From NCBI RefSeq assembly GCF_963966145.1, contig NC_091046.1, positions 1,674,001-1,738,000 on the forward strand: a stretch of 64,000 bases of DNA, in the 5' to 3' direction. This document shows, in pieces, positions 11,691 to 25,255 of this stretch. Below the pieces are notes generated by a model, which saw only the letters and a list, made by a program, of their open reading frames with translations, ran no database searches and was not told where the DNA came from. The stretch's first letter is position 1. Every line of letters starts with the position of its first letter. A program made the translations under genes and the position numbers. The stretch comes from Tenebrio molitor (Eukaryota; Arthropoda; Insecta; Coleoptera; Tenebrionidae).

Positions 11691-14064
11691 TTATTTCTCG
11701 TTTGGACAACTCAAATTTGATTTAGTTTTTGTATTTTCACTACTGTTGCTATAAAATGTCTGTGACAAAGCACCTGAAATGTAGATTTGTCTAAGCTGTC
11801 AATTTTTCCACAGTAAACAAAGTGAATTAAAGCTCGTTCCGCTTTAAAAGCATGTAATAAAATCATTATCGCATTCACATTATTTATATTGTCCGAAATG
11901 ATACACCCACTTTGGGTACAATAAGGGTAAAATCAATACTCAATTGCTTTATCAATAGTCATTAAGTCGAATGTAGTAAGGTCGGAAATGAGCGATGCGT
12001 GTGTTTTTACTGGTTGTAAATGATCGTGGCGAATACCGCTCGTGCTCGCGGTTCCGGCGGGGTTTTAATATAATCAGGTCGCAGATACGAGATCGTGGAA
12101 AACAAACCGGAGTGGAAAGTTGTCGCCGCAGCCCGGAAAGATGACGTCAAGCCGATCTCAACCCCCGACCAACTTTCTAATGACTGATTCGGCTCTCCTA
12201 TTGATTCCGATGAAAACAATCTCCTAACAACAGTAAAACCGGCGCTATAAATAGCCGTCAGCATGCATCATCCCCGTCCATAATTCACAAACATCCACCG
12301 ACCTTCGCCCTTGCGCGGCTTCGGAAGCCCGGGCGGCGCGACACCCCCGCGGCCGCTTCCGGTCAGCCGATTTATTCGCCCTTAAGCGATTTATCGCGTC
12401 TTTATCGTAAATACAAACACGAACGAAATGGAAACGCCGCCACTTTATCGGGAATCAATTGTTGTAAATATTAGAGGGCCGTAAAGCCGCGAGCCCGGAT
12501 GCGATATGATAATAAGGGGTGGGTTTCGCGAAAAGTTCACCGGAAGCCGTACGCAACCCCTATTGATTTACGATCCCCGTCAAGTTATTATTCAAATATT
12601 GAACGTCGAAATAATGAAAACGTAATCCTTTGATCGGGGCTCGAGATCTGATTGGATTCGGATGGAAAAAAAAACGTGCACCTGTGCACGCAAAAAACTT
12701 GTACTAAGTCGTGAGATTAAAGTTTGGAGTGTTGGCGCATGAAGCGCTAGTACTAGTTTATTTTCTCGGCGGGGCAGTTATTTTTATGGGTGTTTGTACG
12801 AGGAAACGACGCTTTTGTGCAACACGGAATTATGAAATATTTGTTTAGGGTTTTATTAATTTGTTGAGCTAGTTGGATGGGACGCGGAGAAAAGAGCGAA
12901 GAAGGGCGGATCGACTGCACCGAAAAGGCGTAAAAAAACACTCGCCATTAAAATGACAATAAAGTACGGATCAATGGCGAAATATTCCGAATGGGTTCGA
13001 TGTATCACAGGGCTGGAAAATTTAAATGTGGTGGATGACGTGCATTTTCACTTTATCCCGAAAGTATTTTTACTCCTCTCGTCCTGTACAGTCTCTATGG
13101 ATTATTATCTTGACTAGAGATAATCCGTTATCATTTATTTAAAAAAATCACTAAAACTAAAGCGGATGTAACAGATGACCGAAATAAAATATGGAAAGCA
13201 AACAAATCTACCCTTCATTGTCAACATAAAGTGAATTAGATCATGGATTGTTAAGTAGTATCGACTTAAGTAGAAATGTTTGTTTTTCATTTAACAAAGG
13301 CATTGTATCCACTGAGCAAAATATTGTTGCGAAAATAATTTAAACACGTTTTTTATGGATTTTTTGATTTTTTTTTTTTAATTTAGATCTATTAGATTTG
13401 TTACTGCAGCCAAAGGAAAAGAAATCAGAGGTTAGTTATGTATAAGAGTTTTGATGCAGTTTCTTAAAAAAAAATTATTTGTATCATTGAACAGAGAAGT
13501 GCTATACATATTTCATTCACTCAAGCAATATCCTAATCATGTGCACATAACAAACTGAATATAATTTTCTAAATTAGACAGAGAATGTAACATTACTTTA
13601 AAAAATTATATTACACAGTAACTATCGATACAAATTTGATTGTTGCAAAGACATAATAATTGAATATTATGTCATAATAAATAATAAAATATAATTAATC
13701 AACTTAAGTACACAATTATGTACTATTGCGATCAAAAATTTTTGGACACTAATGTCATCGTGCTGTCATACCCTTTTGTATTAATAACCTCAATTTTGAT
13801 TGTGTCAATTTTGAAAATGTGAATATCAGATTTACCGAGGAAATATTCAAAAAGTTGTAAAAATCAGACAAATGGAATAGAACGAGGTTTTAATTAATAA
13901 AAAATATAAAACAAATACCCAAATGTACTCGCATATTAAAAAAATTATATTTTAAACCGGTGTCAAATGGAAAACAATTTCATCTTTCATGTGACAGTTT
14001 CCATAAAGCATGATTTAGAGTATTTTTTTTAATGTGACAGAAGTTTGTCCAAAATTTTATGATC

Positions 14065-14475
14065 GTAATAGTACGTATAATCTGTTTCAAAATCAAAAAT
14101 CCACCAACACTGCATTCTACCTCGAAAATACAACCGACAATGTCGCCAACTTTTGTTTTTAGTGCGTCTGCAAATGTCAGAAAAAAGTGAGGTTATGAAA
14201 GAAAACTGTTGACAGACGTTTTGGTCGTAGTTCATCGTGTTTTTTTGTTCTCATTTTATTATTTGACTCAAAAGGTGTGATATAGTAGCTACCACCTTTT
14301 GTACATAATAATTATTTTGTATTACGTAAGTAAACTCAACAGTTCTCAGTAAAATTTTGGCGGGAGGTTGGGCCAACCCAAAAAATGAAACTTATTCTAG
14401 GGATTTCTTTTTTTCGCCAACATAATTCAACAGGTGGTGGATTTTTGATTTTGAAACAGATTATATGTACTTATA
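14065..14475. repeat. Inverted repeat pair
   Basis: 'ataatctgtttcaaaatcaa' plus 'aaatccacca' near 14077-14107 reappears in inverse near 14440-14470. The arms are about 40 bp, separated by roughly 330 bp of AT-rich DNA. It is probably a decayed foldback transposon. Confidence 0.5.
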
Positions 14476-14579
14476 ACATTTTTGACAGAGGATTGCATTT
14501 TTTGCATTCCTTTTGTGACAATCCATGAAATCAATCTGGGTTTCCTTCACTCGAAAATATTTTAGATTTTCGGCTTCTT

Positions 14580-17560
14580 CACCATTTTTAAATCGTTAAT
14601 TATCAATTGTCAATTGATAAGTGTGATTTTCTTTATTTTCTTCCGCAAATCTATTAAAAAATCATTATAAATTATTTCTACTCAAAAAACAAATGAAATC
14701 TCCATTTTTTAGATATTTGACACCTCCACAAATTTTGAATCAGTAAATATTTATTTTCTCAGCAGCTAGCGAAGATACAAATTTGTTGTTTTCTTAATTC
14801 CACTCTCGTGTAAAAAACTACAAAAGGCAATCTACATTTTTCTTAGCTCGAGGGCTTAACAAAGTCTAGATTTTTTTATTTGGCGCCTCCACCATTTTAA
14901 AATCATGAATTGATAATTGTCCAAACTGATAAAGAGAATAAACAGAATTGTAATTTTTCCTATTCGATTTCTCTCCCAAAAATCTTTCAAAAAGTATTCC
15001 AATTTTCTTTTTGATTCTAAAATAAACTAAATCTCGATTTTTTAGATTTTTGACGCCTCCGTCATTTTTGAATCAGTAAATATCAATTTTCTCAGCAACT
15101 AGCAAATTTCTTCATTCAATTACTCTTGTAAGAATCTTCACAGGTCAGCCCAGATTTTTTTTTTTTCCTTGAAAAACAACCACAATCTTGATTTTTTTGG
15201 ACTTTTGGCGCCAGCGCCGCTTTGACAATTTTCAAAGCTATTAGAGTCGACAGATATTTACAATCATCTTTAGTCGATTCTTCTTGTTAAAATTCAACAC
15301 ATCAGATTTTTCTTAGTTCGAAAAACAAAGATCTCAAAGTTCTTTTTTATTTTTGGCGCCTCCACTATTTCTAAATCATCAATAGTAATTGAATGCTCTC
15401 GCTGCAGAGATAAATTTGTGCTTTTCTTTACTGCATTTCTTCTGTGAACATTTATAAGAGGCTTCTTAGAATTTTCTTGGCTCGAGAGCGTAACAAAACA
15501 TAGATTTTTTACATTTTGGAGCCTCCGTCATTTTAAAATCATGAATTGACAGTTGTCTAAGCTGATATAGAGAATTGATACACATTTGTAATTTTCCATA
15601 TTCGATTTTTCTTCCAAAAATCTTTCAAAAGGTATTCCAGTTTTTTTTTGACTCTAAAATAAACGAAATCTCAATTTTTTAGATTTTTAACGCCTCCCTC
15701 ATTTTTGAATCAGTAAATATCAATTTTCTCAGCAACTAGCGAAAATTTTCAAATTTCTTCAGTCAATTACTCGTGTAAGAATCTTCACAAGCCACCCCAG
15801 ATTTTTTTTTCCTTGAATAATAACCACAATCTCGAATTTTTTGGACTTTTGACGCCACCACCGCTTTGAAATCATTAATTGACAATTTTCAAAGCTACTA
15901 GAGTAGACAGATATTAACAATAGTCTTTAGTCGATTCTTCTTGTGAAAATTCAACACATCAGATTTTTCTTAGTTCGCAAAACAAAGATCTCAAAGTTAT
16001 TTTTTATTTTTGGCGCCTCCACCATTTCCAAATCATCAATAGTGAATTGGATGGTCTCGCAGCAGAGGTAAATTTGTGCTTTTCTTTATTGCATTTCTTG
16101 TGTGAAAATTTATAAGAGGCTTGTTAAAATTTTCTTGGCTCGAGAGCGTAACAAAATATAGATTTTTTTGCATTTTGGCGCCTCCACCATTTTTAAATCA
16201 TGAATTGACAATTGTCTAAGCTAATAGAGAGAATTGACACAGACTTGTAATTTTCCATATTCGATTCCTCTTCCAAAAATCTTTCAAAAGTGTTCCAATT
16301 TTCTTTTTGACTCTAAAATAAACGAAATCTCGATTTTTTTAGATTTTTGACGCCTCCGTCATTTTTGAATCAGTAAATATCAATTTTCTCAGCAACTATC
16401 GGAAATAGAGATTTGCAAATTTTTTCATCCAATTGATCGTGTAAGAATCTTCACAGGCCCAGATTTTTTTTTCCTTGAAAAACAACAACAATTCTGATTT
16501 TTTCAAGGCTTTTGGCGCCACCACCTCTTTGAAATCATTAATAATTTTCAAACTGCTAAAGTAGACAGAAGTTCCTAAATCGATTTCTCTTGTGAAAATC
16601 CAGCACATCAGATTTTTTGCTTTTGCCCTTTTCTTTAGTGTATTTCTTGTGTGAAAATTATAGAATTTTTTTGACACGAGAGCGTCACAAAATCTAGATT
16701 TTTTTACATTTTGCCGACTCTACTACTTTTAAATTAAAAGAGGCAAAATTTCAATTTTTTTGTTTTTAATTCCTAGTGCGAAAATCTTTAAAACAGCCCA
16801 AATATTTTTTTTATTCCAGAAATAAACACTAAAATGCGTTCACGTGTTGTAACATAATGAGAGGACATGGAAATTTTGCATTTAATTAGTCTGTTGTATT
16901 AAGGAATGTTTTTCTAAGTTTGAGGTTATAAATAGCGTCACTGTCTAGTGCATTGTTGTCAGTTTTACAAAGTAAAATTGTTATAGATGTGAATTGTCAG
17001 TGTCAAAGTTTTTAAAAATTCAGTAACTGTACCGCTAAAATATGTCAAAAAATATTTACTGTTTTTGCTGAGACTGTGCGTATGTCAAATGCTAAGAGAG
17101 GTTATATTCCAGAAAATATAAAACATTGTTAAAAGATTATAATAATTATTAAATTGCAATTCATTGTAGCAATTAAACACCCACACTTTTTCTTTTGCGG
17201 AAAGCAATGTTCGTTTCTTTTGTGAACTCATTTTTCTTTCAATAAAATGTTAAATTCAAAAATCCCGAGAAGTGCGCCTAGTAATTTTAGTTTATACCAA
17301 ACGTCATTTTGATAATTCACAATTTTACAATAGTTTGCAATTGAAAAATACTCAAACATCGCGGGAAATTCAACAATATGTTTTTGATGGGTCCGCATGT
17401 CAGGTGACGGATTTCAAACAGTGTGTCCAACGTTAGAAAAATAAATCATGGCCTCCCATTACGCCGAAACAACGTGAACGGTGTTTATCTGTGTTTTTTT
17501 ACATTTTTGGAGCCGCCACCATATTTATTAAATCACTCACTGTCAGTTTACTCCAGTAAT
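14580..17560 (+). repeat. Satellite array 1, four-monomer higher-order repeat
   Basis: Monomers of about 148-171 bp each carry a core close to GGCGCCTCCACCATTT followed by 'aaatcat'. Cores begin near 14882, 15052, 15206, 15354, 15519, 15689, 15849, 16010, 16178, 16349 and 16513, with degenerate ones at 14582, 14727, 16711 and 17505. Monomers four positions apart are far more alike than neighbours. For example, 'gaatcagtaaatatcaattt' follows the cores at 15052, 15689 and 16349. The higher-order period is 637-664 bp. The array lies inside scrt intron 1, and open frames in it are chance. Confidence 0.85.
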
Positions 17561-19749
17561 ATCAAAGATAGATATTTATGACAGCTCACTCCAACAAACC
17601 GTCGAAATTTTTGAGAAAAAAAAATCAGTCTTGTACTTGGAATAACCTTGAGTAATTGAAACTAATGCAAGATACGTAAAAGCTCCATCTTGTTGAAACC
17701 AAGCGTATTACTACAGGCTGCGAACATTATCCACTAATTACACCACATCAGTTTGCTAGAACACTGCTTTTTCACCAAGTTCAATTAAGAAATTCGTTTG
17801 AAAAATCTCTCGACATGTTAATAATTTAAAACAAGTTTCCAACTAACCGAATATCCCCACATGGCTACCGTCAAAGCCATTAAATTAAAAAATGTTTGTT
17901 AATCTATTTCACAAAGCGCTTCAATCGAACGATTTTTAATTATTCTCCACAAAAAAATATAAATTAAACATCAAAGACTGGTCCACCATTAAAAATCAAT
18001 TTACATCAAACTAGGCAAAATTGGAACAGTTGACTAATAAAGAGCGAATGCTGACGCGAAGCTTTGTCCACTCGAAAAAATCGTTTGGGGTCAACTCCGC
18101 AGAAAACAAGTTGAGGGTGTCGGTCACCCCTTGTTGCGTCGCAACGCTCAAAAATCAAATTTTAATTAGACGACGTCAGTCTTGCGCCATCTTGTAATTA
18201 AATCACTTCCGCCATGACGGCGTCAAAGGCATCAAGCGTTTATTTTCCGACTCTTATTAACAGGCTTGTACATCTTCGGGCTGCACATGCACCCTCCCGG
18301 CGGCCATATTGGAATAAGCAACAAGTAGGCTGCGGGGCCGCCCGCTCTCCCTTATTTATTCTATTTTACTTTCACAATTTAGTGAAACAAAATCGGCCGA
18401 AATTAAGCGGGAAACGCGCCTCGTGTTTGCCGACGACCGGTAAAAATGGGGGCGGGGGTTGTTTACGGATGCGTCGGCAGGAATTTGCCAACGGGTTTTA
18501 CGCCGGTTATTAATATAAGTAGCGTTTAATGGCGGGTGCCGCTTTAATGCCACTTCGAGGGAACTGCGGAGGGACTAGTGGCCAGCCCGGACGCACTCAC
18601 CACGCCTAATGGGCTAACGGGGCAAAGTTTCCCTTGTTGACGGCCGCAGGATGTTATTTTTGACCCAATTTGGAACTCACATTTATCTTTTCGTATTTTT
18701 CGCTATTTCTCAGGCGCCCCGCAACGCTCCCCTACAGGTCCTCTACTATTCACACGTTTTCACCTATTCTTCATTTCCATCGCCATTACCTCGTATTTTC
18801 GATTTTAATTTATTGATTGAAGTTGATCTGAGACGGTCACACGTGGAGCTTCGCCTTTTGAAAACGGCGTTATTAAAGCTCGACTTGGCTCGGCACAGAT
18901 AACAAAGATGCGTCAATATCGCTTTCAGAATTCGTAATAAGGTTAAGAAGGAACATATTGCTTATCTCCACACAATCCGGAAAAGCAATATACCTGAGCA
19001 GAGAGCATCGTTTGACGCACTACTCGGATTTAATATCGAACGCGAAATGAAATCTATTACCGTTTTAAATACGACCAGGTCGATGGGGACGTTTCCTTTA
19101 CAAACTAATACCGCTTAATGGCTTTCACCTCTCCCTGTAAAAACACACGTCCACTATTTTATCGCAGCGTTTAAGTGCCGAATGTGTGTCGTGCTCGACG
19201 CTCGTTTATCGTAATGGCGGCGGCCGCCATTCACTGCTAATAAGAGAATCAAACGGGGCGAGGATTAATAAGGACGTTACTGGGATCAACCGGGAGTGAC
19301 TGAAAACTTGCTCCGTTCTGGTAATAGTGTGTCTAGTGGCGAAACTTGCAAGTGGGAAGTTTACGCGCACGACAGCAGCGAGTGTCGTACTTGTAAATAT
19401 CATTGTAAGATAAAATAAATCAGCTCAGATTCGTCTACGGCTACTGTCAGATGTTTCTCTAAACTAGCAATCATAGAGAGTGGCTATAAATGAATGTGGG
19501 ATCCTAGTAGGCGTTGAAAGTTTGCCGGCTCGAATAATGTCAGTTTGACCTACGAAGTGCAACCCTCAAAACAAATTGGTTTTACTGGTTGCCTATCTTG
19601 GCAAAATTGGTGTGAATGTTTGACAGTTTGCGATCAGTATTTCATGATTTTAAACGAGGAGTCAAATTTAAATTCCAGAACCATTTGCGATCCTACATTC
19701 TTTTATAGACAGTCTGTATTAAATTTGTACTTTGTACGTATACATAGGT

Positions 19750-20481
19750 ACAGTGTGTCCCAGGATAGGTGAAACGACTCTTGTAAAAGATAAAAAAATG
19801 TCGATTAAAATTTTCATTTTTTGGGGTTTTGTCCTGCTTGGCTAAAGACTAATTTTTAACATAATTTTAGTTTTGAAAAGTCAAGTATGCCTTGGAAATT
19901 TTCAAAAAACCAATTTTTTGCAGAGTAAAGTGCCTTTTATGTGGTAAATACGACAAAAAGTTATTAAGAAAAGTTGTTTATAATCAACATCTAGGCCGCT
20001 AGACAAAATTTAAAAATCATCGGCCAACTATGATTTTTCATTTTTTTTCCATTTAATCTAAGGTTTTAATTTTCTTTTATTTAATTATAACTTATTAGCG
20101 TTAAGCCAGTAACTTGTAGTAATAATATAACTGTGAATTTTTGTTATTCATAATAAGAGAACTGTTACAAATAAAATTCTTTGATTTGTGAAATAAACTT
20201 TAAAAAGATGAAAAATCATAGTTAGCCGATGATTTTGAAATTTGGTATAGGGCCCTAGATCTTGATTCTGAATAACTTTTCTTAATAAATTTTTGTCGTA
20301 TTTGTCACATAAAAGGCATTTTACTCTACAGGGAAATAGGTTTTTTTGAAAATTTCCAGGATATATTTGATTTTTCAAAACAAAAATTAGTCTTTAACCA
20401 AGCAGAACTAAACCCCAAAAAATGAAAATTTTAATCGAAATCTTTTACAAGAGTCGTTTCACCTTTCCGGGGACACACTGT
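19750..20481 (+). mobile_element. Long-armed foldback element, family C
   Basis: The element begins ACAGTGTGTCCCAGGATAGG and ends in its inverse, closing in GGACACACTGT. TA flanks each end. The arms are about 270 bp and include 'gaaacgactcttgtaaaaga' and its inverse, and 'tttggggttttgtcctgctt' with a close inverse. The centre is AT-rich. Total length is about 732 bp. No transposase is encoded. A transcript crossing this intronic element could form a long hairpin. Confidence 0.8.
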
Positions 20482-22254
20482 ATTAGTGTGCAGTGCGATT
20501 AAAAAAATAATCAAAGTAAGCTTTGAAAAAAATAAGTTAATAGCTTTCCTGAGACTTGGTACACGCTGTCATAAGTGCTGCTTCGACGACAAAATGTTAT
20601 TGAAATTGTTTACAACAGGCAACAAAATTAAATTTAAAAAAAGACTTGGGAACATTTGTCCTTAGTGGAATTTATTTAATTCTTTTTTATATCATATTAA
20701 AAAAATACGTTTTATGTCACCAGACATATTTTAAAGATGAGAATATTTCTGAATCGATTTTCAACTCATCGGAAATTTCTCCATGCGAAGCTTTTAAAAC
20801 AAACGTCGATGTGGTGAAACCTTCATTTTTGTCGAGTACTTCCCCTGATTTTTTTTGAATTGATTAAACAACACTTCCCAGTGCTCCATTTAAAACAACA
20901 ATATGTTTTCTCTCTCTAATTTTGAAATTGTTTAAATAATTGATTAACAGTTGTTATAAACGCTAAGATCCGGTTTATTTTAGTTTTTTAAAATGGTTTG
21001 TTTAGCTTCTTTGCCACTGATTCACGAGTAATAATAATGTGTCAACAGAATTTGTGATGCAACCAACAATACATGTCCCCATACAACACCTCTTTGACAC
21101 TTTCTTTCCTTCAGGTCTAGAATCTGTTAAGAATTCGTAGGTAATAATTGAGAGGTTATGGAATTGTCAGAATGAGTAAAATTTAGGAAAATCCTTGTTT
21201 CAGGCGGGAAATTTAAATTTTATTGACCACTTAAATCTGAAACACTCATTGCCTCATTTTCTTCATTCTTCAGGAGGACCAGAAACTGGTAAACCATTAC
21301 ACAGTGAAACCTTGTCAAGTTCAGCTTCAATGTAGCATTTTCTTCTTCTTCAGAAGGTACTTAATTGTCAAAAATAGATCCGAAGTGTCTCTTCTGGAAT
21401 GCATTTTTAGTGTCTTTTTTGATGCAAAACCGTCGACATTACGGAATCCTCAATTAGAAGCAGGTCGGGGCGCAGCGCTCCTCGCGCGAAATAAAAGGAG
21501 AAAAGACGGCCTCTGTATAAAATATAACGTCAGGAGTTTTGAGTAGGTTTACCAAATTAGATTACGTATTCTCGAGGGAGAAAAGTAAGACTGTCGTTTG
21601 TGCCGGTCTTGTTATTGTAGAGAGCGCTGTTGGCCGCTTTCCTTTCGGTAATAAAGATAACGAGGTGCCTCAGAAACCCACTTGTTTAATATTATAAAAT
21701 TACAGTAGATAAGTTAAAAGTTTCAGAGGATTATGTACAGTCAGTTGAGTACAGTTCGGTTGAAATTCGCCACTTTAATAATATATTTTCGGGCAATATC
21801 AACTTGTTGGTTTACACGAGGGGAGGCTTGTTTACCGCTTTCGGCACGCCAAGAGTTTGCCGACTGGAGGAGGGTGGCGTTTGACGGTCTCGACGAGGGA
21901 AGGATCGACCAGGACTCGATTCGAAATGAAAAATAGCCACGATTAAAAACGACGAGTCGAGGGAAAAAACGGTGAGAATGTCGTAAACTGAGGAGCGATG
22001 ACGACGCTTCCTATTACGAAGACGAAGAATTTTACGTTGAGTTGTTTGCTATTTGCATATTTAAACTGGTCTATTAATAGATAACAGCTTATAAAACAAA
22101 CGCAACGTAATTTAGATTTTCACCGAATCGATTCGGCTAAATCCACTTTTCACTTTGTTTATCGGGGTGAGGTCGATACGTTTTTATTTTAATTCCTGAA
22201 AGAATCAATACATATTTTTACAACGTACTAATGATGAAATAAGTACAGATGCAT

Positions 22255-22395
22255 GTCCGCAATATAGTTATTTACGAAACTAGTGCGAGAAGACATTTTT
22301 CGCGCATGGGCGCACAATTTGAGACACGAGCGACGAAGGAGCGAGTTCTCATTTGCGCGAATGTGCCGAATACGTACAATATTTATTGAAACGAA
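22255..22395 (-). repeat. Dispersed repeat family L, copy 1
   Basis: This stretch contains 'agtgcgagaagacattttt', 'gcgcatg', 'cgagcgacgaaggagcgag' and 'gcgcgaatgtg'. The same blocks appear in inverse at 25550-25690. One copy sits in scrt intron 1 and one in intron 2, on either side of exon 2 in opposite orientation. Confidence 0.6.
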
Positions 22396-22820
22396 CATTA
22401 TATCTGATTTGTAATCACAATTTTCCACATTTTAATGAATCTTAAATAAATAAAATGCCTAAGAAATTCAGTATAGAAATAATAACAAAGCTATACGTTT
22501 CTGAGGCTAAATCAGGACGGGAGAAGCTTTTAAGCTTTTGTTAAATTTGTTTTGTTCGAGTGATTTCTTTCAACTTGTTCTAACTTTTCGAATCAATACG
22601 GCTTCAACTTTATAATCTACAAACAAGCACACGACAATATTTTTTATTTGTGTCGGCGAACTATAAAACAACAGTCAACTCTAAATATAGTCATTAAATT
22701 TGTTTACATAACTTTCGACTAATGTCAGGTTTAATGACTTTTTATCAATTTACGAAAATTATCAATTTATTATATGCATAGTGGGAATAATGATAACAAT
22801 GCTTTGTATGAATATTCTAT

Positions 22821-23028
22821 ACAGGGTCTTAGGTAAATGTTTTGCCAAACTTTAACCGTGAGCTACTGGCTTCATGTAGAACTCGGAAAAAATATTTAAA
22901 AAATTTTGTCAAAAAATAAATTGACATTTAATTTTTGAGGTAAAAATTTTTTTAAGTGGTTTTAGTCTTCTACGTTGTCCCACAACCTCGTAGGTAAAAT
23001 TTCGGCATATTTTTAAAATACACCCTGT
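22821..23028 (+). mobile_element. MITE family B, half element
   Basis: The segment begins ACAGGGTCTT, runs through 'gagctactggcttcatgtag' and 'cctcgtaggtaaaatttcgg', and ends ACACCCTGTATATCAT. It corresponds to one arm of the palindromic family B elements at 28781-29199 and 34999-35503. No coding content. Confidence 0.75.
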
Positions 23029-23086
23029 ATATCATATTTTATAAAAATATTTCCACTGAAATTCGGAAATATTTCATTCTAGACTT

Positions 23087-23107
23087 TCCCGGCGTATCCA
23101 CCATTTC
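23087..23107 (+). repeat. Solo satellite core
   Basis: A single copy close to CCCGGCGTATCCACCATTTC stands outside any array, in scrt intron 1 about 1.2 kb before exon 2. It lies 58 bp after a family B half element. Confidence 0.55.
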
Positions 23108-23199
23108 AATAATATATTTGTTTGTAAATAACTCTTACAGAATCTACAGAACATAATTTCTCTAGAAGAGCTAGAGATTTGGTGTTTTGTTTGTGAAGT

Positions 23200-23830
23200 C
23201 TATTTAACACCCGAATGAAAACTGTCCAAAGATGTTTCCATTCTTCTCCGCATGGCGTGCGGATCTCCGCCAGCCCAAAAAACATAAATAAATCAGTGGA
23301 TGCGCCCCGCTTCCAGTCCGGTGACTCCGAATAGGCCTCCGAAAGAGACCAAACAAGAAAAGAGGAAGGCAACAGGGAATTGGCGCGACTGCGACTCTCC
23401 GAACTGTTGGCATTTGGCCCGCTCGATTAAAGGCATGGCGAAATTTCCGTTCAATTTAGTTTCTTGTTGCGCCCCGTGAATGGCCCCCGACCCCGCCTCA
23501 CCCCGACTCCGACTTCCAAAGTAGCAACTACTCCTCGGGGAGGTGTTGTAGATAGCACGACGCGATCGATTACCGATTTCTTTTCGAGATTTCGCCTCTC
23601 TTCCACACCAAACTTTCCGATTTCGACGCCCCGCGCTTTAATATACTACGCTGCTAGGGGGCGGCGCGCGACACCCACCACCAGGATGGGGGCAGTTCGT
23701 TAAGTATTCATTCAGGAGCGGCTCGGAAAAATCAACTCGGTAAATAGCACGACGCGAATAACAACCGACAAAGGAGAACACATCATCGGGGTCGTTATCG
23801 CATATCACATATCTAACGTGCATGGCCGTC
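23200..23830. other. Unique GC-richer intronic block
   Basis: CpG-rich unique sequence about 0.5-1.1 kb upstream of scrt exon 2. Short frames exist on both strands, but no domain or splice partner was seen. It is a candidate regulatory block by composition and position only. Confidence 0.25.
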
Positions 23831-24225
23831 TAGAGACGACTTCATTCTTACCAATCCATAAAACAGAAATTTTCTAGATTCATTTCCGAGATATCGATAT
23901 GCGATTTTATTTTATCCTTAATATCCTTAATAAATGTCCTTCACACAAGATTGATCGACCAATCTCTTGACAGGAAAGTGACTTAATGCCATTACACTCA
24001 CCAATAATCACTTTAACTATGGACAAAACCAATAAAACAAAAGAAAACACGTTCCTGGTTGGCGTGACAAATCCTGTTACGACACACTCCTGCGACAGGA
24101 AACTTTCCTGCGACATTGCTCAATTATTAATTTTGAAGCAAAAGCTTCCAACTTTTATTATATTAGGTCCTTAATATTTTTTTCTAGTCATTTCAGGAAG
24201 ATAATTTAAGGGGTTTCAAAAATCT

Positions 24226-24247
24226 TCCCGGCGCATCCACCATTTTT
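24226..24247 (+). repeat. Solo satellite core next to scrt exon 2
   Basis: An essentially perfect CCCGGCGCATCCACCATTT lies 58 bp upstream of the exon 2 acceptor. No neighbouring monomers are present. Its counterpart downstream of exon 2 is at 25256. Confidence 0.65.
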
Positions 24248-24304
24248 GCATTTTTGTATTATTATTATTTTTTAAGTTTTTATAAATGTTTTTTTATTTT
24301 GCAG

Positions 24305-24984
24305 GATATTCTCATGAGTTCGTCCCGAACGGGGCCGTGGGGGGCAGCGCCGCCCCCGCGCCGAGGAGCCCCGCCGCCGCGCCTGACGCGGAGCCCCCCA
24401 TCTTCCGCACCCGCAGCGCCGAGGAGACGGAAGCCGCGCACGACCTCCTCTCCCTGTCCCAGAGCCTGCCCCCGCTGCCCGCCCCCTCGGTGGTGACGAT
24501 CCACCACACCGTCCCGCACGAGGACAACCCCCCGTCGCCCGGCCCATGTTACTACCGGCCGCTGTCCCCCGAGCCCCCGCTGCCCGTCACCGTGCCCTGC
24601 TACCCGCCCCCCATCGTGTACGTGGTGCAAGTCCCCGCCGCGCCCACGCCGCCCACCTCCGAATGCTCGTCGGACGCGGAAAATTTGCAACTGTGCAATG
24701 ACAGGACCAAGTTTCGGAGTGTGCAACCGTTGTCCGGCAGCCATCAGGACATCCTGATCCTGCCGCTGTCGCCAGAGCCGGACGGCCGCCTCCACGAGCA
24801 GCCGCCGCCGACGGACGACAAGCAGGAGACCGTGATAGCATCTTCCCATCTCAACATTCCGGACAGGCGGAAGCGGAAAAATAAAAGGACCAATAAAACC
24901 AACAAGACTTCCAGGAACAACAATGATCGCTCCACGCTCGATAACAACATCGAGAGCGGCAAGGACGCGAAAACGGCCAAAACG
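24305..24984 (+). CDS. scrt: scrt exon 2: proline-rich central region
   Basis: Internal coding exon for residues 49-275. The acceptor TTTTGCAG/GATATT completes the split glycine codon from exon 1, and the donor ACG/GTGAGT leaves phase 0. The protein is rich in proline, alanine and serine. It contains the segment EETEAAHDLLSLSQSLPP around residues 88-105, which I recognise as a Scratch-family conserved block. A basic stretch, RRKRKNKR at about 236-243, looks like a nuclear localisation signal. G+C is much higher than in the flanking introns. The open frame continues about 70 bp past the donor, but the strong GTGAGT and the in-phase exon 3 favour splicing. Confidence 0.92.
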
Positions 24985-25255
24985 GTGAGTCCTGACGAGT
25001 CCTTTCTTGCCGCATCGAATAAAAAAAAACTCGCGGGTGCCGTTCCGGCACGATAACACCAAAATAACTAACAAGAAATCCAAGTGAAAATCCTTGACGA
25101 GCAGATGAAAAAAAAATAAGCATTGTTGGTGCAAAATTATATTTAAAAAATAATTAACATTTCAACATTTTCTTTTAATGAAAATTTAGAGATAACACAA
25201 CGTTATATCTCATTTAGCTCATTAAATTGTAATATTTAAAATATTATATATATTT

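Larger units (their letters stand above)
10569..24304 (+). other. scrt: scrt intron 1 (13.7 kb)
   Basis: The intron begins GTAAGT and ends in a T-rich tract followed by GCAG. It holds satellite array 1, several foldback elements, one solo satellite core 58 bp before exon 2, and unique GC-richer blocks at about 12.0-13.0, 18.0-19.4, 21.4-22.0 and 23.2-23.8 kb. Those blocks have no supported gene and are the likeliest places for intronic regulatory elements. 16.85-18.0, 20.5-21.4 and 22.4-22.8 kb are AT-rich with nothing I can name. Confidence 0.8.

Noticed and set aside
24280..25134. 284-codon minus-strand open frame opposite scrt exon 2
   Set aside because: It is the antisense shadow of a GC-rich proline/alanine exon. 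The plus strand carries the splice sites and family motifs.
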